Source of the DNA: Gammaproteobacteria bacterium
Lineage (GTDB): Bacteria; Pseudomonadota; Gammaproteobacteria; Pseudomonadales; Azotimanducaceae
Length of the DNA: 64,000 nt
Direction of reading: 5' to 3'
Assembly: GCA_021773565.1 (NCBI GenBank)
Contig: JAJFJZ010000028.1
Coordinates: 26,548 to 90,547, forward strand
Part shown: piece by piece, positions 1-8,318 of the stretch
How positions within the stretch are numbered: position 1 is the first letter of the stretch
How the letters are laid out: every line of letters starts with the position of its first letter
The notes under the pieces: generated by a model
Database searches by the model: none
Told to the model about the DNA's origin: nothing
What the model saw: only the letters and a program-made list of their open reading frames with translations
Program-made: the position numbers and the translations under genes

Positions 1-879
1 AACCCTGATCTTGTGGACGCTTTCGTAGATCACTTTCATAAGAACTTTACCCCGGAAGCACCCGGAGCGAGTGACGATGTCGCAGCGCTGGAGGTCTTTG
101 TGGGCGGTACGCGAATAGCGTACCAGCATAGCCCGGCACCTGATAACAATAATTTTTTGCCGATACTTTTTGTTCACGGTTTTGGTGGTGACCAGAATAG
201 TTGGCTATTTAACACAGTAGAACTGAGCAGTAATCGCGCTGTGTATGCACTTGATCTGCCTGGCCATGGAAGCTCCGCAAAAACGATTGATGATGGTACA
301 TTGAAAGAACTGGCAGGCATTGTTAGTGCGTTTATAATTGCTATTGGTGTACCTAAAATGCATCTGGTTGGGCACTCACTTGGTGCCGCCATTTCACTGG
401 AACTTTGTAAGTTAACACCCGGACAGGTTGCCTCTTTAACCTTACTGGGGAGTGCCGGAGAGGGAACCTTGGTTAATCGAGCCTATATTGAGGGCTTTGT
501 AAGTGCAAAGCGACGCAAAGAAATAAAACCATTGTTGCAACAGTTGTTTTCCACTCCAGAACTGGTTAATCGAGATATGGTTGAGGGGGTATTGCGGGCA
601 AAGCGAATTGAAGGGGCCGAAAACTGCCTGCGGAGTATAGCCGAGGCGTCTCTTTTAGGTCCTGTATCAATACCCACATATGAATCGTTGGGCAGTGTTA
701 ACACACCAATACAAATCATTTGGGGTAGAGAGGATAAAATTGCAGATGTATCGCAGACGGATAAACTTGTTGGACGCCTTGATGTTCATATAATTGAAAA
801 TGCAGGACACATGGTTCATATGGAAGCGGCTGCAACAGTGAATGGGCTTATTGCCGCTTTTATAGCCGTGCGAGAATAA
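1..879 (+). CDS. Acetoin dehydrogenase E2-like alpha/beta hydrolase (5' truncated by window)
   Basis: Alpha/beta hydrolase fold resembling the C-terminal catalytic part of AcoC-type dihydrolipoamide acetyltransferases. Numbering from the GTG at 13, the sequence shows an oxyanion-hole HGFGG at 55-59, the nucleophile elbow GHSLG with Ser122, and likely triad partners Asp241 (GREDK) and His266 (NAGHM). The frame is open back to base 1 and the first residues (DAFVDHF) look like the linker behind a lipoyl domain, so the GTG at 13 is probably not the start and the lipoyl domain probably lies upstream. It could also be a stand-alone hydrolase. The fold is certain; the complex assignment is an inference. 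Confidence 0.7.
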   Translation, partial: NPDLVDAFVDHFHKNFTPEAPGASDDVAALEVFVGGTRIAYQHSPAPDNNNFLPILFVHGFGGDQNSWLFNTVELSSNRAVYALDLPGHGSSAKTIDDGTLKELAGIVSAFIIAIGVPKMHLVGHSLGAAISLELCKLTPGQVASLTLLGSAGEGTLVNRAYIEGFVSAKRRKEIKPLLQQLFSTPELVNRDMVEGVLRAKRIEGAENCLRSIAEASLLGPVSIPTYESLGSVNTPIQIIWGREDKIADVSQTDKLVGRLDVHIIENAGHMVHMEAAATVNGLIAAFIAVRE

Positions 880-900
880 ATAACCTGGAGGGTTGGTGAT

Positions 901-1530
901 ATGTCTATATCGAAAGTGATGGTTTTCTTTTGTGTGGTTTTTTTTAGCGTATGCCTGCTGGCAGATGAAAAACTTGTGCTCGAATTTGATCTGGAAAATG
1001 ACGTTCTTTCAATGTCTCATAGCGTTCCAAATTTTCTGTTCGAACCCACGCGTAACTATTCTGGTGACTCAGATGTGAATATTAACGATATGTCCTTTCC
1101 AGCGCTTGGTCATCATCTGGTAGCGACAGGTCTGGTTAGAATTGACAATGAAGTTATTGGCATAGTTACAGAGCAGGAAATTATCTATGTAGATGCGATC
1201 ACGCAGAAACCAATGGCCGAATCGATGTGGCTAATTCGCTTGAATGCTCCGGGCATTACAGGGTTTATGTCAGTGCTTCAAAAGGAAGATGCTTCACCGA
1301 TATTCTCCCTTGTGGAAAAGGCGCAAGAAAACCAGGATAAAGTCTGGCCTGACGAATGGCAAATGTTTTTGTCAACGGTGGGTAAACAAAGCGTGCAGTT
1401 TGCTTCCGGTGATTTGCAGAAATATCAGGGTGGGATATTCGAGGAATATAACGGCTTAAATTTGGCGGATTTTGCAAAGCTGGGCCGGTTTAGGGGAAAG
1501 ATTCAGTTTGTAATTTACCCCCATGAATAA
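901..1530 (+). CDS. Exported protein of unknown function
   Basis: A 209-residue protein with a clear N-terminal signal peptide (hydrophobic residues 6-20, likely cleavage around CLLA-DEK). The mature part is acidic and soluble, with no domain, metal motif or repeat that I recognise. A strong ribosome binding site (GGAGG) lies upstream of the ATG. It starts 21 bases after the hydrolase and may be co-transcribed with it. It ends six bases from the convergent LuxR gene. Function unknown; probably periplasmic. Confidence 0.65.
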   Translation: MSISKVMVFFCVVFFSVCLLADEKLVLEFDLENDVLSMSHSVPNFLFEPTRNYSGDSDVNINDMSFPALGHHLVATGLVRIDNEVIGIVTEQEIIYVDAITQKPMAESMWLIRLNAPGITGFMSVLQKEDASPIFSLVEKAQENQDKVWPDEWQMFLSTVGKQSVQFASGDLQKYQGGIFEEYNGLNLADFAKLGRFRGKIQFVIYPHE

Positions 1531-1536
1531 CCCAAT

Positions 1537-2685
1537 TTAGTGCTGCCCTACCATTTTACTAATCAGGCTGGTGCGGTTGTGCACTTTTACTTTCGCATAG
1601 ATAGAACGTAGATGGTTCTGTACAGTTCGGCCACTTATACAAAGGTTGTCCGCGATCTGTAAGTTGGTCAACCCGAGACTTACAAGATTGGTGATGTCGA
1701 CCTGTCTGGGTGTAAGTTTAAACTGGACAAGCAGTTCCGGATAAATTCCGTTGCTTTGTCGGGCCCCAAAAAATATCAGAAAGCGTAATCCGCTCGCTCC
1801 GCAATCATAGGGGTGAAGGTGAACTGTGATCGTGTGACCGCTTGCCAGCTCCACATTGAAGTTCTCGTAGTACTTATCTTGATAAGAGCTTCCAAGCATT
1901 CGTTTAAGGTTGTCACAGCGGCCTAATATTTCGTTTGGAATCTCCATTGATAATGCCAAGGTGAGATTGTTGGCCCTGGTTTGTAGAATGCCGGTGATAT
2001 TTCCAAAAGTACTTATTGGGGTGCAACTGGAATCTAGTATGACTACGCCGGTGTAATGCCTGTCTGCTGCCAGAACTCTGATTATATGCTCGCGTTCATT
2101 GGTTTTATTTGAGGCGTCTATTTTTTGTACTGCAGCGGATAGGAATGGGGAAAGCAAATTGGCCTTGGTTGCATCACTTTCTGAAAAGGCTGGTGTTCCA
2201 GCTGCACGATGAAGGCCAAACAAGCCGATTGGTTGCCCATCTTTAACCAATCCCAAAATCATTATGTGGTATACAGATTGAGGCCTGAGAAATTCGCGAT
2301 AGAACCTGGTTCGGATAAATTGTTTGTGTGAAATAACCTCAGACGAAATTACTACATGGTCGTCGGGTGTTTGGTGCTGGAGAAATCGGGATACAAATGG
2401 GTCCTGGTTTTGATAGTCGGTGCACCAGACTTCCGGGCCGTTGTTTGGTACGCCATATACCGAGCCTCCTTCAAAGCTCCATTGCTGATCTGTACCGGAT
2501 ATACCCAGATACACCCCGCTGGAGGCACCTACACAATCTTCCATCAACCGAAAAGTTTGATTTTGCAGATCCTGTAAATTGTCGCACTCCAAAGCTGTGC
2601 GACCTACGGTCAACACTGCGTTGAGGTCTCTTGCAGCAAGCTGTTTCATCCGCTCGATACCATTATTAATAAAGGTTGATCCCAA
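1537..2685 (-). CDS. LuxR-family transcriptional regulator
   Basis: A 382-residue DNA-binding regulator. The last 65 residues (318-382) form a LuxR/GerE helix-turn-helix: LTPRQ, then GLTNLQIADNL, then the recognition helix around SGRTVQNHLRSIYAKV. The long N-terminal part looks like a GAF-type sensor (residues about 20-190) with no visible receiver-domain aspartates, so it probably responds to a ligand rather than a phosphorelay. It is convergent with the exported protein gene. Targets are unknown; the adjacent acetoin-type hydrolase operon is a candidate. Confidence 0.82.
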   Translation of the reverse strand: MGSTFINNGIERMKQLAARDLNAVLTVGRTALECDNLQDLQNQTFRLMEDCVGASSGVYLGISGTDQQWSFEGGSVYGVPNNGPEVWCTDYQNQDPFVSRFLQHQTPDDHVVISSEVISHKQFIRTRFYREFLRPQSVYHIMILGLVKDGQPIGLFGLHRAAGTPAFSESDATKANLLSPFLSAAVQKIDASNKTNEREHIIRVLAADRHYTGVVILDSSCTPISTFGNITGILQTRANNLTLALSMEIPNEILGRCDNLKRMLGSSYQDKYYENFNVELASGHTITVHLHPYDCGASGLRFLIFFGARQSNGIYPELLVQFKLTPRQVDITNLVSLGLTNLQIADNLCISGRTVQNHLRSIYAKVKVHNRTSLISKMVGQH

Positions 2686-3044
2686 AAGGTCTCCTTCAAG
2701 ACTATACGTAGGTCAATTTGGTACGTCTACAAATTAAGGATTAAGCGAATTTCGTGAAATGGGTGCATGGAATGCGTATTTGTGAGGTCCGGGCCGTTAT
2801 ATTTGAGAAATGACCTTGCATTTATACTATGTGGTGCCTAGTACACCCCAATGAGTATGTTTTCCTTCAAAGCAACGTTATAGACATCTCCACGCTCAAT
2901 GTAGAATCCGATCGCTTCCTTCCAGCACAATCGAAGCATGGGTCTTTACGTGCGTTATTTCTTTGGTCAGATAGTACACTGAACTGTCCGCTGTGGGCGC
3001 AATTGAGCTGGTTACCGCGCAAGACAGTGTAAGCGGTGGCATAA

Positions 3045-3140
3045 AACAACAGGTTCAACCGCACCCTGAAATATACAGTACATGCTCGTGAGGAATTTAA
3101 GGCTTTTGAGGAATGTCTGCCTGCTCTACAGGCTGCATAG
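3045..3140 (+). pseudogene. Remnant of an integrase-core (DDE) transposase C-terminus
   Basis: This open stretch translates to a segment starting NNRFNRTLKY, continuing AREEFKAFEECLPAL and ending in TAG. RFNRTLK followed by an F..(L/F).EC..A pattern is characteristic of the region after the catalytic Glu in IS481/IS3-type transposases. The usual downstream YN..RPH motif is absent because of the stop, and the upstream frame is closed by a stop at 3042-3044, so only a fragment is left. It may be a chance similarity because it is short. Confidence 0.4.
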
Positions 3141-3170
3141 ACACTGGTATTTATATGAAATCCCAATCCC

Positions 3171-3215
3171 CTGGGGGTGTGGTGGTCGCAAGTTCAAATC
3201 TTGCCGTCCCGACCA
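3171..3215 (+). other. 3' fragment of a tRNA-Pro-like gene (possible attachment-site remnant)
   Basis: A perfect T-arm is present: GCAAG (3188-3192), loop TTCAAAT, CTTGC (3200-3204). It is followed by a 3' acceptor strand CGTCCCG (3205-3211), discriminator A and an encoded CCA (3213-3215). The preceding GGTC and CTGGGGG fit the variable loop and anticodon region of a tRNA-Pro, whose 5' end would be CGGGACG. No such 5' acceptor or D-arm lies upstream and the anticodon stem does not pair, so this is not a functional tRNA. Tyrosine-recombinase elements typically duplicate this kind of 3' tRNA segment on integration. Confidence 0.6.
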
Positions 3216-3370
3216 AATCTAGGACATATACTTTAGCTGTTGTCGTCGTCGCAAATCTGCGAGGCCTGGCCTCTGGCCCGTTCTATCTTGTCGTCCCGAG
3301 AATGTTCAGGCGATCACTCCGTTTGATTTTGGCAGCACGCCCCGACGATTGTTAATCTGGCGCTGCATCC

Positions 3371-3387
3371 GTTGTATAGTATACAAC
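3371..3387. promoter_or_regulatory. GntR-type operator 1 upstream of the regulator
   Basis: A perfect palindrome of seventeen bases (GTTGTATA-G-TATACAAC) 120 bases upstream of the GntR gene. It shares the TTGTATA/TATACAA half sites with three other sites around this gene, consistent with FCD-type GntR autoregulation. Confidence 0.65.
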
Positions 3388-3438
3388 TGGGGTTGATATC
3401 GTGTGGAACTGGCGGTATCTAGCATTGCAATCGCGAAC

Positions 3439-3448
3439 TTGTATACAA
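3439..3448. promoter_or_regulatory. GntR-type operator 2 upstream of the regulator
   Basis: The perfect ten-base palindrome TTGTATACAA, 58 bases upstream of the GntR start codon and about 50 bases after operator 1. Its position fits repression of the regulator's own promoter. Confidence 0.65.
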
Positions 3449-3506
3449 TTGGCTTGAGGAATTCTACAAAAATCGGTTCTTTCCAACTAATCACGACGTC
3501 AAAATT

Positions 3507-4157
3507 ATGAAAGCGGCACAACACGCCTATAACACCTTGCGCGCATCGATCATAGATGGCAGCTACCCACCTGGAACTCGTGTAACGGAACAGGAGGTGG
3601 CAGCCTCGGCTGGGGTAAGCCGCACTCCTGTTCGCGAAGCTTTGCAACGACTTGAGGCAGAGGGCCTGCTCAGTTTTGTTCCGCACCAGGGCGCGGTGGT
3701 CACCAGTTGGAGCCCTCGCGATGCCGCAGATATTTTTGAACTGCGAGCGATGCTTGAGGGGTATGTGGCCCGTCTTGCTTCGGCGCGCGCCAGCGATGAA
3801 GATATTGCCGAACTGCGTCGACTTGCCTTGCAACAAAGTCTGGAGGCGGAGGAGCGTTCGGTAGGGTACCTGGAACGCATAGCGGACTTGAACAGCCAAT
3901 TTCATCAGCGCTTGCAGCTAACTGCTGCGAGCGCTCGGCTACAGGCCACATTGACGACGCTGTCGAGCGTACCACTGGTGCTTCAAACATTTCGCGACTA
4001 CAGCAATGAAGACCTGACCCGAAGCGCACACCACCATCGTGAACTCGTAGAAGCCATAGAATCCCGGGATGGCGACTGGGCGGCTGCCGTAATGTGCGCA
4101 CATATAATGGCCGCCAGGCGCGCATTTAATGCGAAGCACCAGCAACCATCAGCGTGA
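3507..4157 (+). CDS. GntR-family (FCD subfamily) transcriptional regulator
   Basis: 216 residues. The N-terminal winged helix (about 6-70) has the classic GntR signature: PPGTRVTEQEVA, then GVSRTPVREALQRLEAEGL, then a wing around HQGAVV. The C-terminal all-helical FCD ligand domain (about 75-210) carries histidines in FHQRL, HHRE and AHI that in this family often bind a metal and a carboxylic acid effector. Four TTGTATACAA-type palindromes flank the gene, two in front of it and two in front of the TonB receptor, so it probably represses both. The likely effector is the substrate or an intermediate of the downstream catabolic genes. Confidence 0.88.
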   Translation: MKAAQHAYNTLRASIIDGSYPPGTRVTEQEVAASAGVSRTPVREALQRLEAEGLLSFVPHQGAVVTSWSPRDAADIFELRAMLEGYVARLASARASDEDIAELRRLALQQSLEAEERSVGYLERIADLNSQFHQRLQLTAASARLQATLTTLSSVPLVLQTFRDYSNEDLTRSAHHHRELVEAIESRDGDWAAAVMCAHIMAARRAFNAKHQQPSA

Positions 4158-4192
4158 ATGAACCTACGAAATTGTCCTGCACAAATATGTTG

Positions 4193-4202
4193 TTGTATAC
4201 AA
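4193..4202. promoter_or_regulatory. GntR-type operator 3 upstream of the TonB receptor
   Basis: The perfect palindrome TTGTATACAA in the 208-base gap between the regulator and the TonB receptor gene, identical in core to operator 2. Confidence 0.65.
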
Positions 4203-4253
4203 TACATTGAATTGGTAGTAATTTAATGCTGGCTGTGGCCTTTGAACATCTAT

Positions 4254-4265
4254 ATTGTATACAAT
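4254..4265. promoter_or_regulatory. GntR-type operator 4 upstream of the TonB receptor
   Basis: The perfect twelve-base palindrome ATTGTATACAAT, about 100 bases before the receptor start codon and 61 bases after operator 3. The paired arrangement mirrors operators 1 and 2. Confidence 0.65.
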
Positions 4266-4365
4266 GACCGCATCATGGAGTCCACATCCTCTGTTTGATA
4301 TGGATGAAACGGGGATCTGGCCTGAATAATAACTTGGAAGACACTGAAACTTCGGGGAATTAACA

Positions 4366-6954
4366 ATGACAATTTCAATACTGCGACCCTTGGGCATAAC
4401 AGTCTGCGCAATTGCTGCCAGCTCGGTTCTCACACCGGGTGTTTTATCAGCGCAGGAATCCTCAGTCGACAATGATAATTTTGTGGTAGAAGAGGTGATC
4501 GTGACGGCCCGGCGCAGATCAGAGAGTCTGTTAGATGTGCCTGGTAGTGTTACCGCCTTAACTTCCGGCATTCTTGAAAGCGCCGGTGTCAGTCGTGCAG
4601 AAGACTTTATTGCGCTCACACCCGGAGTGAGCATGGTTAATGCCGCCGAAGTGGGTGATACCCAGGTCAATATTCGCGGCATCAATGGAACGCGTGATGC
4701 GGAGAGTAGCTTCGCCTATTTGGTAGACGGGATTCTTTATACCAACCCGGCTGCTTTCAATAGGGAGTATACAAACCTGCAGCAAATTGAAATTTTTAAA
4801 GGCCCCCAGGGCGCAATCTATGGTCGCAGTGCAGCAGCCGGAGCAATAATTGTCACCACTAAGGCGCCAGGCTATGAGAGCGAATTCAGTGGAAAACTCA
4901 GTGCTGCTGAAGACGATACCTATACCGGCCAGTTATCCTATTCCGGTCCCATTATAGAAGATGAACTGCATTTTAATGTGTCGGCTGACTGGCGTGAAAC
5001 GGACGGGTTTTATAAAAACAAATTTCAGAATAACTCGTCTATCGTAGATACCTATGAGGGCTATAATATTAATGCACGGTTGGTGTGGGATCAGAGCGAA
5101 TCCCTGCGCATAGACAGTAAGCTGCGCTATGGAGAAGTTGATGCATCCTCTATCGTATTTAATTCTATATTTCACCTGCCTGTGTTCGCAGACGGGACCA
5201 ATACACCCGCCGCTAACCTGGACAGTAACGACGTAGATTTCGAGTTCAACCCCAACATAGTTTCTGACAACGATCAGGAGAGCTTCGAGTTCTCCACGAA
5301 GTTTGAGTACGAGATGGAGGAAATGACACTTACGGGTTGGGTTTTATATAGCGATATCCAAAACGATTTGATTTCTGACGGTACTTCGGCGGCCTTCGGT
5401 TTTTTTAATGGAGACGCGGCCTGTCAGCAATCTGTCACCGACCTGAATGCAGCGGGTGTGCAGTTACCGTCGCCTCAGTTTATTGGTCAGTCACCAGTTG
5501 GAGTCATTTTTGACCCCAACGGGTCATTTCTTGGGGCGTATACGCCAACCACCTGTGATGGTATTCAAGAGCAGGAGCGTGACCAGGAAGACTTGAGTTT
5601 CGAACTCCGCCTGGCGTCCTCCGGCGACGAGCCACTGAGCTGGATGGCTGGCGTGTACTATCTGGATATCAACCGCCAGGTCGGTGTATCCTTGAACCGG
5701 GACAGTGGTAGTACGCCCAGAAGGGGCTTGCTGCAAGTCGGGGGTCCCAACAGTACGGCATCGTTGGTCTATGATGATTTTGACAGTGAGGTTTTTTCCG
5801 TTTTTGGCCAGCTTGAGTACGACCTGAATGATAGAACCGAGGTCTCTCTGGCCTTGCGCTATGACAATGAGAAACGCAAGGTTTCCAGCCTGGTGCCCAA
5901 CGATGTGACCCAGCAGGTGATTGATCTCAATTTCGACGGGGTTTTTAATGACCCATTGAATCCGGGCTTAAGCTCTCTGGTCAATCCCAACGGTTTTATT
6001 CCCGGCCAAAGTAAAACCTTCAGCGAATTACAACCGAAGGTATCCTTGAGCTATGCACTGTCAGATGATACTCGCTTATTTGCCAGCTGGGGTGTCGGTT
6101 TTAAAGCCGGGGGCTTCAATAATTCTGGCAGCGCAGCGACGGTCAATATTTTCAACAACGGTTTTATCAACGGCGGCATAGGCATCAATTTTGCAGATAA
6201 TCTAGGTGTACCGCTCCCCGTTATTACGGATGATTATGATAAAGAAACATCCAGTGCTTTCGAGGCGGGATTCAAATCCGAATTGCTCGATGGACGATTG
6301 CAGTTGGAGGGCGCTGCCTATTACACAAAAGTTGACGATATGCAGTTCTTCGAATTCTTCGTCGGTACGTTTGGGCTACTGCGTGTCGTATCCAATCTTG
6401 ACGAGGTTGAGGTTTTGGGCGTCGAGCTGGGAGCCACCTACCACTTCAATGAGAACTTCAGACTCTATGCCGGGGGTAACATCGTTGACAGTGAGATCAA
6501 GAAAAATAGCTCTCGCCCGGATACTGTTGGCAATGAATCACCTTATACACCGGACTATACTTTTAACTTAGCGCTCGATATGAACTTCCCCTTGTCTGGA
6601 AATATGGACATTGTTGCCCGTGTTGATGCGCTGTTTATTGGCGATACCTGGTTTCATACAGTTCAGGAAGGGCAGCGACCTACGATTTTCCAACCACTCT
6701 TTGAACTCGGTTTTGGTACCGGTGCGGGCGCACTTGGAATTGCGGATTTTTCCAATGCGCAACGCGATGCATACACAACGATTGATTTGCGAGTGGGTCT
6801 CGAAGGCGAAACCTGGGCTGTAACGGCCTTTGTACAAAATCTGACTGATGAGAAGTACCTGGAAGAAGTAATACCCGCTCCGGAGTTTGGCGGAACCTTC
6901 GATCATCCCGGAAGCCGTCGAAGAGCTGGTGTCGAACTTACTTTCAATTTCTAG
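4366..6954 (+). CDS. TonB-dependent outer-membrane receptor
   Basis: An 862-residue outer-membrane active transporter. It has a signal peptide (about 1-29, cleavage near LSA-QES), a TonB box-like EEVIVTARRR (about 42-51), a plug domain (about 55-170, with the conserved IRGINGTRDAESS and the FKGPQGAIYGRSAAAGAI segment) and a 22-strand barrel ending in the aromatic terminus ELTFNF. Most of its proteobacterial relatives import scarce organic nutrients or metal chelates. Its placement between a GntR regulator and catabolic enzymes suggests uptake of the pathway substrate rather than iron, but the ligand cannot be read from the sequence. Confidence 0.92.
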   Translation: MTISILRPLGITVCAIAASSVLTPGVLSAQESSVDNDNFVVEEVIVTARRRSESLLDVPGSVTALTSGILESAGVSRAEDFIALTPGVSMVNAAEVGDTQVNIRGINGTRDAESSFAYLVDGILYTNPAAFNREYTNLQQIEIFKGPQGAIYGRSAAAGAIIVTTKAPGYESEFSGKLSAAEDDTYTGQLSYSGPIIEDELHFNVSADWRETDGFYKNKFQNNSSIVDTYEGYNINARLVWDQSESLRIDSKLRYGEVDASSIVFNSIFHLPVFADGTNTPAANLDSNDVDFEFNPNIVSDNDQESFEFSTKFEYEMEEMTLTGWVLYSDIQNDLISDGTSAAFGFFNGDAACQQSVTDLNAAGVQLPSPQFIGQSPVGVIFDPNGSFLGAYTPTTCDGIQEQERDQEDLSFELRLASSGDEPLSWMAGVYYLDINRQVGVSLNRDSGSTPRRGLLQVGGPNSTASLVYDDFDSEVFSVFGQLEYDLNDRTEVSLALRYDNEKRKVSSLVPNDVTQQVIDLNFDGVFNDPLNPGLSSLVNPNGFIPGQSKTFSELQPKVSLSYALSDDTRLFASWGVGFKAGGFNNSGSAATVNIFNNGFINGGIGINFADNLGVPLPVITDDYDKETSSAFEAGFKSELLDGRLQLEGAAYYTKVDDMQFFEFFVGTFGLLRVVSNLDEVEVLGVELGATYHFNENFRLYAGGNIVDSEIKKNSSRPDTVGNESPYTPDYTFNLALDMNFPLSGNMDIVARVDALFIGDTWFHTVQEGQRPTIFQPLFELGFGTGAGALGIADFSNAQRDAYTTIDLRVGLEGETWAVTAFVQNLTDEKYLEEVIPAPEFGGTFDHPGSRRRAGVELTFNF

Positions 6955-7118
6955 CTTGTTGGAACTGTTTAGCGAGGCTTGAAGAGCCACAGGTTTGTCT
7001 CGGTCTTCTTTAATCCTGGTCATCGATGCGCTCGCACGTCTATAAGTGTCTACGTGTTCTTTAATCGAAAGCTCACTCTGGAAGGCCCCATGATAACTGT
7101 ACAGGAACTAACACAAGT

Positions 7119-8318
7119 ATGAGTAAACCACTGGAAGGAGTTCGCGTGCTGGACTTGACCCATATGTTATCTGGTCCCTATGGCGCAATGATACTTGCAG
7201 ATTTGGGAGCGGAAACAATTAAAGTAGAACCTTTGAAGGGAGAGGGTACGCGCAAGCTTCTCGCGAGTGATCCCAAGCATTCTCTGGAGGGGATGGGCGC
7301 TTACTTCATTACCCTCAACAGAAATAAAAAAAGCACGTTGATAGACCTAAAACACACTGACGGTCTCGCGGTGTTCTATGAATTAGTTAAAGAAGCAGAC
7401 ATCGTCATCAGTAATTTTGGTGCAGGAGTGCCCGAACGCTTGAAGATAGACTATGCAACACTAATCAAGCATAACCCGCGCATCATTACCTGCACTGTGT
7501 CTGGTTTCGGCTCCGATGGCCCTAACCACAAGCGGCCGGCCTTTGATCAGGTGGCGCAAGCAACGGGGGGAGGAATGTCAATTACAGGAACAGATCACGC
7601 GCATCCGATGCGCGCAGGCATCCCCATCGGTGATCTGGGCGGTGGTATGTTTGGTGTGATGGGTATTCTGGCGGCGCTATATGAAAGAGAACACAGTGGC
7701 CGTGGCCAGCATGTGGATATCTCTATGCTGGATGCTCAGATATCGTTGTTGAATTACATGGCAACCATGCATTTTCTTTCCGGTGAAGACCCCTATCCCA
7801 TTGGCAACTCGCACTTTGTACACGTACCCTATGATACCTTCACGTGCTCCGACGGCTTTATTGTGATTGCAGTGATAACTGATAATTTTTGGACCAACCT
7901 GAAAGAAGTGGTGAGCATTCCGGAATTCGATAATTCAGATTACGACACCCAGCCAGGTCGTTGGGCGGCTCGGGATATGATCACTCAAAAACTCAATGGA
8001 GTGCTTGAGAATGCGTCAGTTGCCCATTGGGTTGACTTGTTGGAAGCCAAACGAATTCCCTGCGCCCCTGTTAATCGCTTTAGTCAGGCGTTATCAGACG
8101 AGCAGGTATTGCATCGAAACATGGTGGTTGAACTCAAGCATCCCTCGGGTAAAACTACGAAAGGTCCGGGAAACCCCATAAAGCTGTCGCGAACCAGTGA
8201 TGAAAGTTTTAGTCCCGCTCCTTTGCTTGGCGAGCATACCGATGAGGTTTTTAAATCTCTGCTCGGTTATGACGATGCCCGGCTTGAAAAGCTGAAATTA
8301 GCGAGGGCGATTGGCTAG
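7119..8318 (+). CDS. Class III CoA-transferase (CaiB/BaiF family)
   Basis: 399 residues, the normal length for the family that moves CoA between carboxylic acids. The N-terminus (LEGVRVLDLTHMLSGPYGAMILADLGAE) is the family hallmark. The catalytic Asp is probably Asp172 in the GDLGGGMFGVMGILAAL segment, matching the formyl-CoA transferase aspartate. It presumably activates an acid so that the next gene's lyase can cleave it. Its stop codon shares one base with the GTG start of the next gene, so the two are translationally coupled. Substrate unknown. Confidence 0.9.
   Translation: MSKPLEGVRVLDLTHMLSGPYGAMILADLGAETIKVEPLKGEGTRKLLASDPKHSLEGMGAYFITLNRNKKSTLIDLKHTDGLAVFYELVKEADIVISNFGAGVPERLKIDYATLIKHNPRIITCTVSGFGSDGPNHKRPAFDQVAQATGGGMSITGTDHAHPMRAGIPIGDLGGGMFGVMGILAALYEREHSGRGQHVDISMLDAQISLLNYMATMHFLSGEDPYPIGNSHFVHVPYDTFTCSDGFIVIAVITDNFWTNLKEVVSIPEFDNSDYDTQPGRWAARDMITQKLNGVLENASVAHWVDLLEAKRIPCAPVNRFSQALSDEQVLHRNMVVELKHPSGKTTKGPGNPIKLSRTSDESFSPAPLLGEHTDEVFKSLLGYDDARLEKLKLARAIG

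Larger units (their letters stand above)
2686..3370. other. Gene-poor stretch with decayed mobile-element traces
   Basis: No convincing intact gene. Open frames here are short and overlap on both strands. The stretch contains a likely transposase C-terminal remnant at 3045-3140 and the 3' part of a tRNA-Pro-like gene ending at 3215, both listed separately. Together they suggest an old integration or deletion scar. Confidence 0.5.

Noticed and set aside
3226..3300. A second tRNA-like trace (CGTCGTCGCAAAT ... TTGTCGTCCCGAG)
   Set aside because: It shares short words with the tRNA-Pro fragment but no T-loop or CCA; too weak to call a second copy.
2829..3355. Short open frames on both strands in the gap after the LuxR gene
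   Set aside because: They overlap each other, lack binding sites and show no family pattern apart from the transposase-like fragment, so I treated them as non-genic.
3306..3905. 199-residue minus-strand frame over the GntR promoter and gene
   Set aside because: It is antisense to a clear GntR protein and covers its operators; no recognisable protein pattern.
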